From Lachnospiraceae bacterium (GTDB lineage: Bacteria > Bacillota > Clostridia > Lachnospirales > Lachnospiraceae): a stretch of DNA of 64,000 nt. Both the position numbers and the translations under genes were made by a program. Positions 52,704 to 64,000 of this stretch are shown here, one piece after another. Location of the stretch: contig CAJTCL010000009.1 in assembly GCA_910575005.1 (NCBI GenBank), forward strand, positions 62,001 to 126,000, given 5' to 3'. The stretch's first letter is position 1. Each line of letters begins with the position of its first letter. A model generated the notes under the pieces. That model worked only from the letters and a program-made list of their open reading frames with translations. It searched no databases and was not told the DNA's origin.

Positions 52704-53903
52704 TTATACCAAATCATATCTCTTTTTTATATACTTTGCATATTTCGAGGTTACTAATTCCGGCGAAAGATTGGAAACTGTAGTAATTGAATCAATATAT
52801 TCTTCATCTTCTTTTGACAAGTCAACTCTATATGATACTTTCCCTGAAGGTGATAAAAACAGAATATTGGAATCAAACAATTTATGATGATTTTGGCACA
52901 TCCACAAGCCATTTTCGCCATCGGTTGCATATGCCAATTTTTCTTGATCTGATAATGTGGTTACTCGCTTAATATCCGCAACTGGCCAAATATGTGCGCC
53001 TTGTACAATTTCAGTAATCCCACAATTACATAGAACACAATGCTTTTCACCTAATTTTTCTAATAAGTGTGCATGAAATCTAGGAGAACGTAAACTATTA
53101 TTGTTTTCAAACTCTTGTTTTTCTAGTTCATCATCTATATTTACAATTTTTATATTTCCCATAGAACGAATTACAGACAGGCTGGATGCAGGTAATTCTT
53201 TTAAATCTTTTTCATTATACTCATATAATGTTATATGATCCTGAATACATGCTAATTTGCTTATCGCATAACAAATTAAACTCGTATCATATTTATTAGC
53301 GCCATAAGTCTTTCCAAATATTTCATATTCATGAGGCCCATTTTTTATTATGTACGCTGCATTGTTACCTGAATTTTTATCTCCATTTTCTTTCCTAGCA
53401 CGAACAATATCATCTATGGAAGAAAATGCTGTGATTTGTCCTGCAAGTATCGGTGGAATATTTATAAAATGAAAACCAGCTGTTTTCATCAATCTATACA
53501 TAAATAAGTAATATGGCGTTGCATTATTTCCAGCACAGGGAAGAAAATAAAAATATATTTGTTTGTCTTGATGTGGATTTGAATAAAATCTATGAAAAGC
53601 AGTTGGAACACTTTGAATTCCAGAATTTCTTCCCTCACATTTTTCATCTGAAAAACTAATATAAATGGCAGTATTCTGATACTGTAAGATCCCTAGTCTG
53701 CCTTGATTGTATGTAGCATTAAGAAACTCATCTTTATAATCATTTTCTACAAACTGCACATCAAAATCATCTCTTCCAGTTACTTCTATACATATTTGCC
53801 TTATAATCTGATGTGTAATTAATGAATCAAAGTATATGCCCGTTTGAACCGATTTCTGCATATTTCGCTTCATAATAAATTTAGGTTTTTCTCTATAGAT
53901 CAT
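52704..53903 (-). CDS. HNH-type type II restriction endonuclease
   Basis: A 399-residue protein with a unique N-terminal domain and a C-terminal HNH nuclease: CVLCN and CQNHH zinc/core positions, GAHIWPVAD and DGENGLWMCQNHHKLFDSN (about 285-345). It overlaps the methyltransferase gene by 11 bases and is translated after it. HNH restriction enzymes paired with fused D12 methylases usually recognise asymmetric sites (type IIS). The AT-rich composition, lower than its neighbours, suggests acquisition. Confidence 0.8.
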   Translation of the reverse strand: MIYREKPKFIMKRNMQKSVQTGIYFDSLITHQIIRQICIEVTGRDDFDVQFVENDYKDEFLNATYNQGRLGILQYQNTAIYISFSDEKCEGRNSGIQSVPTAFHRFYSNPHQDKQIYFYFLPCAGNNATPYYLFMYRLMKTAGFHFINIPPILAGQITAFSSIDDIVRARKENGDKNSGNNAAYIIKNGPHEYEIFGKTYGANKYDTSLICYAISKLACIQDHITLYEYNEKDLKELPASSLSVIRSMGNIKIVNIDDELEKQEFENNNSLRSPRFHAHLLEKLGEKHCVLCNCGITEIVQGAHIWPVADIKRVTTLSDQEKLAYATDGENGLWMCQNHHKLFDSNILFLSPSGKVSYRVDLSKEDEEYIDSITTVSNLSPELVTSKYAKYIKKRYDLV

Positions 53904-55758
53904 AATTTAATATCAATATCTCCTTTCTGGGCTTACCCGAAATTCCTATGATATCCCCTAATGGAATATAGCTATAATTATTTTTGCTTATCCATTCTTC
54001 TAGTGCTGTATTTGTAATCCCTTTATGCTCTAATACATAGGATAGCATACAAGGAACATTATATTGTGTCATCTCATCTATAAAATCAAACAATTCTTGT
54101 TCTAATTTATCATCCCATCCTTTAAAACCTCGTTTTCCGTCATTATAACTTCCTGTTGTAAGCTTATATGGTGGATCTAAATACAAAAATGTGTTTTCAT
54201 CTATATTAATATGTTCACGAATATCAATATAATCTGTGCTAATAAATGAAATATTCTTCTTCTTAATCACTCTGCTAAAACTTATTAATTTTGCTAAAAT
54301 ACAATCATTAAACCAGCGTACACCTGCCGTATTATTAAAACCATAATTGCTATTAAAACGTATTTGTTGTTGATAACTGTAGAGGATGATAGCAAATAAC
54401 ATCCGTATATCCTTTTTATTTTCTGGTAAAGAATTGTAATATTCCCTAGTTGCCAGATATGTTTCTTTATTGCCTTTTTCCAATTTATTTTTCTCTATAA
54501 ATTTTTTTACATATCTTATATAATCATATGTGTCATAACTTCTGAAAGATTCAATTAAATCTTTTACGATAAAGTTTATATCACTATAGTATAAAATTTC
54601 TGATTCTGAATTAATCCCAACATTAAATCCTCCTCCAAAGAGATCTACAAATATATTAGTTTGCCTAATATTTTCCCTGATATATGGAATTATCTTGTAT
54701 TTGCTTCCAATATAATTGAGCGGAGATTCATAAATAATATCTTTTTCAGGCTTTTTTTCTATAAAAAAAAGATATTCATAGTGTGTTCTAGTATTGTTGG
54801 ATTTCCAGTTTTCATATTTTTTATATGGTATCTTTATACATTCAAAAGTTTCTTCCTTACCATATCTTTTCATAATAGCTTCTATATACTCTTTACTCAT
54901 ATCTCCATCATTATTATAGCTTAGGAAAATATATTCGGCAGAAGTTTCTGCTAAAATCTTATCAAACAAAATATGTACTTTATATATTTTTGACCAATCA
55001 GAACGCATTTCACGTGTGCTTCTTGAGCCAGTAACTTTACTTATCTGTTCTGGTTTATCATTTAATATCAATGTTTCTAACAAATGATATTGTGTACCAT
55101 ATTGATTTTGTGTATAAGGTGGATCAAGGTATAAAATATCACAATTAATATCACCAATAATATTTTCAATCTTATCTGTATAAACATCTATTTGATAACC
55201 TGCCTCTACTCGATCAGATAAATCCAAAAATTTTATATTTTTTAAAGCACGTTCATCCCATTTTTTTAAAAATGCTCCATAGACACCGGCAGTATTAGAA
55301 ACAAATGAAACAGATTCTATTAAACAAGCCAATAAATATCTATATTCTTCCTCTGTAAGTTGATTTTCCTTGTACCAACTTTCAATTGTTTGTCTATAAT
55401 AATCTACACGCCCTGCATTTTTCTCTGTTAAATACATTCTTGAGGAACCACCAGGAGAATATGTCTTGAAAAAAAATCCCTCAATCACTTCATCTGTTGA
55501 ATTTAAAAACACAAATGGGTCAAATCCTAATTGTTCAAATGTACAATTGGCAGCCACCATGCGGCCATAGGCATACGTAGTTGCACAATTTAGGTTATCA
55601 TTAATCACTATATTACAAGTGTCTTTAAAGGCATTTGACACAGAACCTGTACCACAAAAAGCATCAAATATAATAGTCTCAGGTTGAATTTTGACTTTAC
55701 TTAAGATTATTTCTTTTATTTTTGATGTAATAGACTCTTTGTTTCCTAAATATCTCAA
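53893..55758 (-). CDS. Tandem D12-class adenine DNA methyltransferase
   Basis: A 621-residue protein with two complete D12-type N6-adenine methylase domains. Domain 1 has DAFCGTGS near residue 32 and LDPPYTQNQYG near 210; domain 2 has VDLFGGGFN near 370 and LDPPYKLTTGS near 530. Two methylases fused, as in M.FokI, each modify one strand of an asymmetric site. The start is TTG 55758 with AAAGGA nine bases upstream. It precedes and overlaps the nuclease gene. Confidence 0.88.
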   Translation of the reverse strand: MRYLGNKESITSKIKEIILSKVKIQPETIIFDAFCGTGSVSNAFKDTCNIVINDNLNCATTYAYGRMVAANCTFEQLGFDPFVFLNSTDEVIEGFFFKTYSPGGSSRMYLTEKNAGRVDYYRQTIESWYKENQLTEEEYRYLLACLIESVSFVSNTAGVYGAFLKKWDERALKNIKFLDLSDRVEAGYQIDVYTDKIENIIGDINCDILYLDPPYTQNQYGTQYHLLETLILNDKPEQISKVTGSRSTREMRSDWSKIYKVHILFDKILAETSAEYIFLSYNNDGDMSKEYIEAIMKRYGKEETFECIKIPYKKYENWKSNNTRTHYEYLFFIEKKPEKDIIYESPLNYIGSKYKIIPYIRENIRQTNIFVDLFGGGFNVGINSESEILYYSDINFIVKDLIESFRSYDTYDYIRYVKKFIEKNKLEKGNKETYLATREYYNSLPENKKDIRMLFAIILYSYQQQIRFNSNYGFNNTAGVRWFNDCILAKLISFSRVIKKKNISFISTDYIDIREHINIDENTFLYLDPPYKLTTGSYNDGKRGFKGWDDKLEQELFDFIDEMTQYNVPCMLSYVLEHKGITNTALEEWISKNNYSYIPLGDIIGISGKPRKEILILNYDL

Positions 55759-55777
55759 ATTAAAAAATCCTTTCTAT

Positions 55778-55795
55778 ATGTTCTTATAAGAACAT
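55778..55795. promoter_or_regulatory. Palindrome upstream of methyltransferase
   Basis: ATGTTCTTATAAGAACAT is a perfect 18-base palindrome 20 bases upstream of the TTG start, overlapping where promoter or operator elements would lie. It may mediate autoregulation of the restriction-modification operon. No controller (C) protein gene is present. Confidence 0.5.
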
Positions 55796-55924
55796 CACCT
55801 TTAAGGAAATGTATCATTAGCTTTGACCTAATAACACATTATTAGTATTCGGTTAGATTATATATGAAAATTCAGATGAAAGCAAATAAAATAAATTTCC
55901 ATTCGCACAAACGCGCATAATATT

Positions 55925-55956
55925 AAAAAAGACGCCTGTATCTGACTACAGGCGCC
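55925..55956 (-). terminator. Terminator of ATP synthase operon
   Basis: GCGCCTGTA/TACAGGCG-type stem (55931-55956) is followed on the minus strand by six T residues. It directly follows atpC by about 35 bases. Confidence 0.9.
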
Positions 55957-55989
55957 TTTCACTGATTGAATTTTTGTTCAATTAATCTT

Positions 55990-56388
55990 TTATTGTTTCA
56001 TGCCTAAACGAACCAAAGCCTTTTTCAATGCAATCTCTGCGCGCGCCACATCAATTTCTGCGCTGTGGTTATGCAGCCGTTCTTCTGCGCGTGCTTTTGC
56101 GGCCTCGGCACGTCCTATGTCAATCTCATCTGGCCACTCTGCAATCTCCGCGAGAAATGTCACCTTATCCCCAAGAATCTGCACAAATCCAGCATGGATT
56201 GCCGCATCCTTTTTACCATTCTCTTCTGTAATGGTGACAATTCCGGGCGCTAATACGGTAGTCAGAGGAATGTGATGCTTGTAGACACCCATCTCTCCAT
56301 CCACGGAAGTAAACTCCACCATAGAAGCCTCTCCCTCATAAAACACCCGATCAGGGGTAATAATCTGCAACTGAAAATTTTCTGCCAT
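55990..56388 (-). CDS. atpC: ATP synthase epsilon subunit
   Basis: A 132-residue epsilon subunit: N-terminal beta sandwich (FQLQIITPDRVFYEGEASMV, VDGEMGVYKHHIPL) and C-terminal helical pair (IDVARAEIALKKALVR). It couples rotor movement to F1 and inhibits hydrolysis. Last gene of the operon; ATG after AGGGGG, 11 bases beyond atpD. Confidence 0.95.
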   Translation of the reverse strand: MAENFQLQIITPDRVFYEGEASMVEFTSVDGEMGVYKHHIPLTTVLAPGIVTITEENGKKDAAIHAGFVQILGDKVTFLAEIAEWPDEIDIGRAEAAKARAEERLHNHSAEIDVARAEIALKKALVRLGMKQ

Positions 56389-56399
56389 ATGCGTACCCC

Positions 56400-57848
<1,449 letters not shown>

Positions 57849-57880
57849 TTAGAAAAGCCTAAGAGCCTTCCTATGCTTAA

Positions 57881-58076
57881 TTCAGAAAAGCTTTTTGCTT
57901 TTCTTCGCGCGGCTGGCTCGCCGCTTCGCGGCTTCTTCCTCTGAGACAGCCTGCTTTTTCTCAGACCTTATCACTTCTCAGCCTATTTGATTCAGAAAAG
58001 CTTTTTGCTTTTCTTCGCGCGGGCGGTTCGCTGCACCAGTGCAGCACTTTCCTCTGGACCGCCCTGCGATCAATGG
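57881..58076 (-). repeat. Duplicated structured element between atpG and atpD
   Basis: Two copies of a roughly 90-base element, 110 bases apart: identical first parts (57881-57912 and 57991-58022, TTCAGAAAAGCTTTTTGCTT then TTCTTCGCGCGG) followed by non-identical arms that keep pairing. In copy 1 GGCTG/CAGCC with inner CCGC/GCGG; in copy 2 GGGCGGT/ACCGCCC with inner GCTGCAC/GTGCAGC. Both also contain AGAAAAGC/GCTTTTCT. Paired substitutions point to selection on the RNA structure within the atp mRNA. Confidence 0.8.
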
Positions 58077-58105
58077 CAATATCTTAATTAAAATGCAACG
58101 CATTT

Positions 58106-58963
58106 TTAAGATATTGCCTCGGCGCCGGCAATAATCTCCGTCAGCTCCTGCGTAATGGAGCCCTGGCGCGCTCTATTATATTTCAAAGTCAAATCACTGA
58201 TCATTTCATCCGCGTTGCTTGTCGCAGAATCCATCGCCTGCATCCTGGCACCATTCTCACTGGCAACTGCTTCCACCAATGCTCCATAGAAGAGACTGGT
58301 CAAATATTTGGGGATGATCAGATTCAATGCTTCTTCCTCATTCGGTTCATAATTCATCAGCACATTGCTGTCCGCCTCATTCAGCTCTGCCTCATCAAAT
58401 TCTACTGGTAGCAGCTTCATCAGCGTAGGCTCATGGCTTACCGTGTTCTTAAAGTGCGTATAGGCAAGATAGATTTCCCCGATCTCTCCTCTGCCAAACG
58501 CTCCTAAGACCTCCTTACAGATCGCAGAAGCATCCTCGTAAGTGGGACCCTCGATCACATCCGAATAATCCGCCTTAATCTCATATCCCTTGCGCACCAA
58601 AAGCTCTTTTGCCTTGCGCCCGATCATATAAATCTGGATATCCTCTTTGGCGATACCGCTGCCTGTGACAAGTTTCACTACATTGGCATTGTAACCTCCG
58701 GCAAGTCCTCGGTTGGAAGCAATTGTTATAATTGCCTTCTTCTGCGAATTACCTGCCTTTAGATAAGGATGATTCAAATTGCCGCTCCTGGCAAGCATGG
58801 AGGTAACAGTCTGATACATATAATTAAAATATGGATTGGACTGTTCCGCACGGTTGCGCGCCTTCTGCAACTTAACAGTAGAAACAAGCTTCATGGCTTT
58901 TGTGATTTGCTGCGTACTTTGTATGCTGCCTTTTCTTCTTTTAATGTCCCTCATGGACGCCAT
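58106..58963 (-). CDS. atpG: ATP synthase gamma subunit
   Basis: A 285-residue central stalk subunit with N- and C-terminal helices of the rotor (MASMRDIKRRKGSIQSTQQI, TSNADEMISDLTLKYNRARQ) and the conserved ITQELTEIIAGAEA terminus. ATG 58963 after AGGTGG. Lies 24 bases after atpA. Confidence 0.96.
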   Translation of the reverse strand: MASMRDIKRRKGSIQSTQQITKAMKLVSTVKLQKARNRAEQSNPYFNYMYQTVTSMLARSGNLNHPYLKAGNSQKKAIITIASNRGLAGGYNANVVKLVTGSGIAKEDIQIYMIGRKAKELLVRKGYEIKADYSDVIEGPTYEDASAICKEVLGAFGRGEIGEIYLAYTHFKNTVSHEPTLMKLLPVEFDEAELNEADSNVLMNYEPNEEEALNLIIPKYLTSLFYGALVEAVASENGARMQAMDSATSNADEMISDLTLKYNRARQGSITQELTEIIAGAEAIS

Positions 58964-58987
58964 AATGATTCACCACCTAACTGATTT

Positions 58988-61043
<2,056 letters not shown>

Positions 61044-61056
<13 letters not shown>

Positions 61057-61559
61057 GTACTCTCACCTAATTCCTTTAATGTTTCTTCCACCAATGTATC
61101 CTGAACGGATGTATTGATAGCGGCTGCAACTACCTTGCCTGCCATCATGGAGGCAATGGTAATCATTTCCTGCTTTGCCTCGTCCATTACGCGCTTCTTC
61201 TCCAACAGAGCCTCCTCGTTGGCACGCTTGATGATACGGGCAGCCTCTTCCTTCGCCTCATCCACAATTCTCGCTTCATTTTTTAAAGCTTTTTGGCGGG
61301 CCTCACTTAAGATTTCCTCAGCTTCCTTTTCAATACCCTTAAGCTTCTGATCATATTCTTTTTTTACTGCTGAAGCTTCTTCTCTGTCCTTACGCGCTGT
61401 ATCAATATCATTTTTGATACGCTCCTGCCTGTCTTTGAGCATCTTCTTTGCTGGATTAAACAACAGATAAGACATTAACGCAAACAGAAACAAAATAGCG
61501 CACGCAGCAATGATGGTATCTTGTATCAACTGGGGATTTAAGCCAAATAACTGTTCCAA
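61044..61559 (-). CDS. atpF: ATP synthase b subunit
   Basis: A 171-residue subunit with one N-terminal membrane helix (about 12-32) and a long charged coiled coil (KKMLKDRQERIKNDIDTARK). It forms the peripheral stalk. The start is TTG 61559, seven bases after GGAGG, an unusual but well-supported start. Confidence 0.92.
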
Positions 61560-61650
61560 GGCCGGGCCTCCTTTCCTATTTCTTGCGCTGCTTTTTCGCG
61601 CATAAAGGTATACCCACAGGGATTCCTATAGGTTGTTTGTGTCCTTCGCC

Positions 61651-61950
<300 letters not shown>

Positions 61951-62068
61951 TTAATTCCCATTGAAACGTCAATGACGTTGCTCTCAGTCTAAGATCAAAC
62001 TCCCACTGAGACGTTTTTATACACCCGCCATTCAAAAGAGGGAGTCTTCTCAGACAAGATAAAAAATT

Positions 62069-62803
62069 TTAATCCTCTTCACCGATTGCATTGCTGATAT
62101 ATGTCATAGTCAACATACAGAACACATAGGTCTGGATGCATCCAGAAAAGATATCAAAATATGCATGCAGCGCGCCTGGCCAAAAATACGCAACTTTAGA
62201 CAACAGCGCATAAATCAAAGCCATAATAATGGTTCCTGACAAGATATTTGCAAAAAGACGCAGTGACAAGGAAATCGGCACTGCAAACTCACTGATCAAG
62301 TTGATGGGAAACCAAATAGGCAGCCACGGCGGTAATGGGGAACACATATCTGTCCAGATTTCTTTGGGTGTCTGATATTTAAACTGATTAAAATGAATCA
62401 AAATAAAGCTCAACAATGCCAGCGGCAGTGTCACCCCATAATCTGCTGTTGGCGGACGTAATCCGAACAAGCCAGAAATATTAGAAATCAAGATAAAAAT
62501 AAATATTGTTCCAATATAATTGACAAATTTATCACCACTCTTGCCCATTACGCCATGCACCATTTTATCCAACATTTCTACAATCAGCTCTACTACATTT
62601 TGAAAGCCACTGGGAACCTCAGACGCATGTTTCATGGCTCGATTCGCCGCAATAGAAAATCCTATCAATACTAACATCACAATCAGCAGACACACATGCG
62701 TGGTAGTAATCCAAAAGGTATGCCCAAACAATTCATAGGAAAACAGTCCATGCACCATGATATCAATATCCGAACTGGAAGACAGCAAAATCACATCCTG
62801 CAC
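62069..62803 (-). CDS. atpB: ATP synthase a subunit
   Basis: A 244-residue membrane subunit with five to six helices and the stator Arg region ISLSLRLFANILSG near residue 175. Start GTG 62803 follows AAGGAGG. The 160-base gap to atpE contains only a modest inverted repeat. Confidence 0.93.
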   Translation of the reverse strand: MQDVILLSSSSDIDIMVHGLFSYELFGHTFWITTTHVCLLIVMLVLIGFSIAANRAMKHASEVPSGFQNVVELIVEMLDKMVHGVMGKSGDKFVNYIGTIFIFILISNISGLFGLRPPTADYGVTLPLALLSFILIHFNQFKYQTPKEIWTDMCSPLPPWLPIWFPINLISEFAVPISLSLRLFANILSGTIIMALIYALLSKVAYFWPGALHAYFDIFSGCIQTYVFCMLTMTYISNAIGEED

Positions 62804-62858
62804 TTTCTCACCTCCTTACTGTATCATTTTTTATCACTGTGGATCACAAGTGATATTT

Positions 62859-63296
62859 TCATACTTTGTTTGTAGGCTTATCACCTCTTTTTATGATTCT
62901 TTTCTGCATCTGCAGAATAAATTTATGAAGAAAAGGCTGTAAATAAGCAGATGCCTTAAGCCCCATCAACCCCAAAAACATGACAAGCGGATTGCCAATC
63001 TCAAAATACCAAGCACCGACAAAAACGCCAACAACCACCAGATACCGCAAAACGGACCAAAGTCCAGTCCTCACCGCTGTACCTCTGGAAGCCATTACAT
63101 CAACTGCATCTAAAATCACAACAGCCATATTGATGGCCATTCCTATCGCCAGCACAATTCCAATCCATAACCCTATCGTATATTGCAGCTTATCAGACAT
63201 AAACCAGACGCCGCCAAACTGCAGTACCATTCCATATAATACAATCCCTGCCAGAAGCTCAGGCAGTGCTGCATTAATCCTTCTTAGCATGGCCAT
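62859..63296 (-). CDS. ATP synthase subunit I-like protein
   Basis: A 145-residue protein with four hydrophobic helices (NAALPELLAGIVLYGMVLQF, GLWIGIVLAIGMAINMAVVI). The start is taken at ATG 63296 (or 63290), overlapping the end of the upstream gene; an upstream frame is a shadow. AtpI-type proteins assist assembly of the c ring and are the usual first genes in such operons. Confidence 0.8.
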   Translation of the reverse strand: MAMLRRINAALPELLAGIVLYGMVLQFGGVWFMSDKLQYTIGLWIGIVLAIGMAINMAVVILDAVDVMASRGTAVRTGLWSVLRYLVVVGVFVGAWYFEIGNPLVMFLGLMGLKASAYLQPFLHKFILQMQKRIIKRGDKPTNKV

Positions 63297-63570
63297 CGTT
63301 CCTTTCCTGATCCTTGTACTGATCTCTACGCACAATGGGACTTCTTGAAGATGTAGAATCTGCCGTGTAAATCCGCTTTGCCATAATAAAAACATTGCGA
63401 AATCCTGCCAAAGCACCTATCAAAAACAGGGGAATAGTAATCCATTCAACAGAAAATCTTCTGCCAATATAGACACCCGCAATTGTACACAAAAAAATAG
63501 GCACCAACATGTTAATCCCAAACTGCGTAATCAATACCAGAGAACGGTATACGCTCTTGTCATATTTCAC
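63274..63570 (-). CDS. AtpZ/AtpI-family small membrane protein
   Basis: A 98-residue protein. The ATG at 63630 lies one base past the -10 box, so it cannot be used; instead GTG 63570, eight bases after GGGAGG, starts VKYDKSVYRSLVLITQFG. Two transmembrane helices (about 10-30, 37-58) and a charged C-terminus are the AtpZ pattern. First gene of the atp operon. Confidence 0.8.
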   Translation of the reverse strand: MKYDKSVYRSLVLITQFGINMLVPIFLCTIAGVYIGRRFSVEWITIPLFLIGALAGFRNVFIMAKRIYTADSTSSRSPIVRRDQYKDQERNDGHAKKD

Positions 63571-63630
63571 ATGCGGCACCTCCCAAATATTGTTTCCTCT
63601 GAAACCAAAGTATGATTCCCATCTGGACAT

Positions 63631-63659
63631 ATTATATCTATTTTTTGCACAAATGTCTA
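63631..63659 (-). promoter_or_regulatory. Promoter of the ATP synthase operon
   Basis: TAGACA (63654-63659) and TATAAT (63631-63636) on the minus strand with a 17-base spacer, giving transcription from about 63624 and a leader of about 54 bases. Confidence 0.8.
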
Positions 63660-63704
63660 TTCATTCCTTAACTTTTTTAAATTTCTTAATATTTTATGAA
63701 ACTC

Positions 63705-63733
63705 TTGTTCATTTTTTCTTCTTTTTGTATACT
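63705..63733 (+). promoter_or_regulatory. Promoter of the right-edge gene
   Basis: TTGTTC (63705-63710) and TATACT (63728-63733) with a 17-base spacer, 45 bases before ATG 63778 and divergent from the atp promoter. Confidence 0.6.
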
Positions 63734-63777
63734 AATAGGCGAAACAGAACAATTGAACTACAAGGAGTGATCTACTT

Positions 63778-64000
63778 ATGAAAAAACTACCATTTATCGC
63801 AACTCTAGTCTGTGCTTTAGCGCTGCTTTGCTGCTGCGGATTTCTGGGCTTTCAATGTCAGACTCTGGACAAAAATTGTCAAACACTACAGACACAAGCT
63901 TCCCAGTTAAAAAAAGATAATTCTGCACTGAACACAAAGCTTACAGACAGCACAACAAAACTGGAAGAAACAGAAACCTATCTAGAAGGACAAAAACAAT
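63778..64000 (+). CDS. Membrane-anchored or secreted coiled-coil protein, partial
   Basis: The first 74 codons lie in the window; the 3' end is beyond base 64000. AAGGAG precedes ATG 63778. Residues 5-25 are hydrophobic with a run of Cys (ALLCCCGFLGF) that could be a signal anchor or a lipobox; the rest is a Gln/Lys/Thr-rich heptad region (QASQLKKDNSALNTKLTDST) that predicts a coiled coil. No family assigned. Confidence 0.7.
   Translation, partial: MKKLPFIATLVCALALLCCCGFLGFQCQTLDKNCQTLQTQASQLKKDNSALNTKLTDSTTKLEETETYLEGQKQ

Noticed and set aside
63570-63630. ATG 63630 as start of first atp gene
   Set aside because: It lies one base after the -10 box, upstream of the likely transcription start; GTG 63570 has a good ribosome site.

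Overview
The window reads as chromosomal DNA of an anaerobic, low-to-moderate GC Firmicute, most likely a gut Lachnospiraceae. The basis is an anaerobic ribonucleotide reductase pair (nrdD/nrdG), a butyryl-CoA-type acyl-CoA dehydrogenase, an F-type ATPase with a Na+-type c subunit, strong AAGGAGG ribosome sites, sigma-A promoters (TTGACA/TATAAT) and several protein families typical of that group. No rRNA, tRNA, CRISPR array or intact transposon was seen.

Layout. 1-3.1 kb: the 5' part of a very large unknown protein (minus strand, running off the left edge) and, divergent from it, a strong promoter driving a probable structured RNA. 3.1-9.9 kb: acyl-CoA dehydrogenase and two LysR regulators, then a redox/hydrolase cluster that is partly decayed (remnants of an iron alcohol dehydrogenase, a DUF4405 membrane protein and a DUF362 protein around an intact flavodoxin lipoprotein). 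9.9-12 kb: small proteins and a ferritin-like protein. 12-20.6 kb: a hexitol PTS regulon (mtlA, mtlR, mtlF, a 1-phosphofructokinase-type kinase, a zinc dehydrogenase, HPr and Enzyme I) with two matched operator/promoter modules. 21-27 kb: two tandem copies of an ECF sigma / RsgI-like anti-sigma pair plus a secreted protein, flanked by a direct repeat; the second anti-sigma gene carries an A-AAA-AAG slippery heptamer that joins it to a long Asp-Lys tail. 27-34 kb: DEAD-box helicase, hemolysin-III-family protein, and a two-component system with two PepSY proteins. 34-43 kb: lgt, a DUF255 protein, a type I toxin-antitoxin-like locus, and a compact five-gene operon of uncharacterised proteins headed by a LytTR regulator, containing a degenerate receiver and a FliD-like small protein. 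43-52.5 kb: a methyltransferase, a pyruvate-kinase-like protein lacking the C-terminal domain, an L,D-transpeptidase, nrdDG and a Big2-repeat/NlpC-P60 cell-wall protein. 52.7-55.8 kb: an AT-rich type II restriction-modification pair (HNH nuclease plus a tandem-domain adenine methyltransferase). 55.9-63.7 kb: the complete ATP synthase operon, with its promoter, terminator and a duplicated structured element between atpG and atpD.

The strongest candidates for undescribed biology are the LytTR/FliD-like operon (39.7-42.8 kb), the slippery-site anti-sigma protein in the duplicated sigma module, the duplicated RNA element with covarying stems in the atp operon, the Fst-like toxin/antisense locus, and the 2.7-2.95 kb structured RNA.
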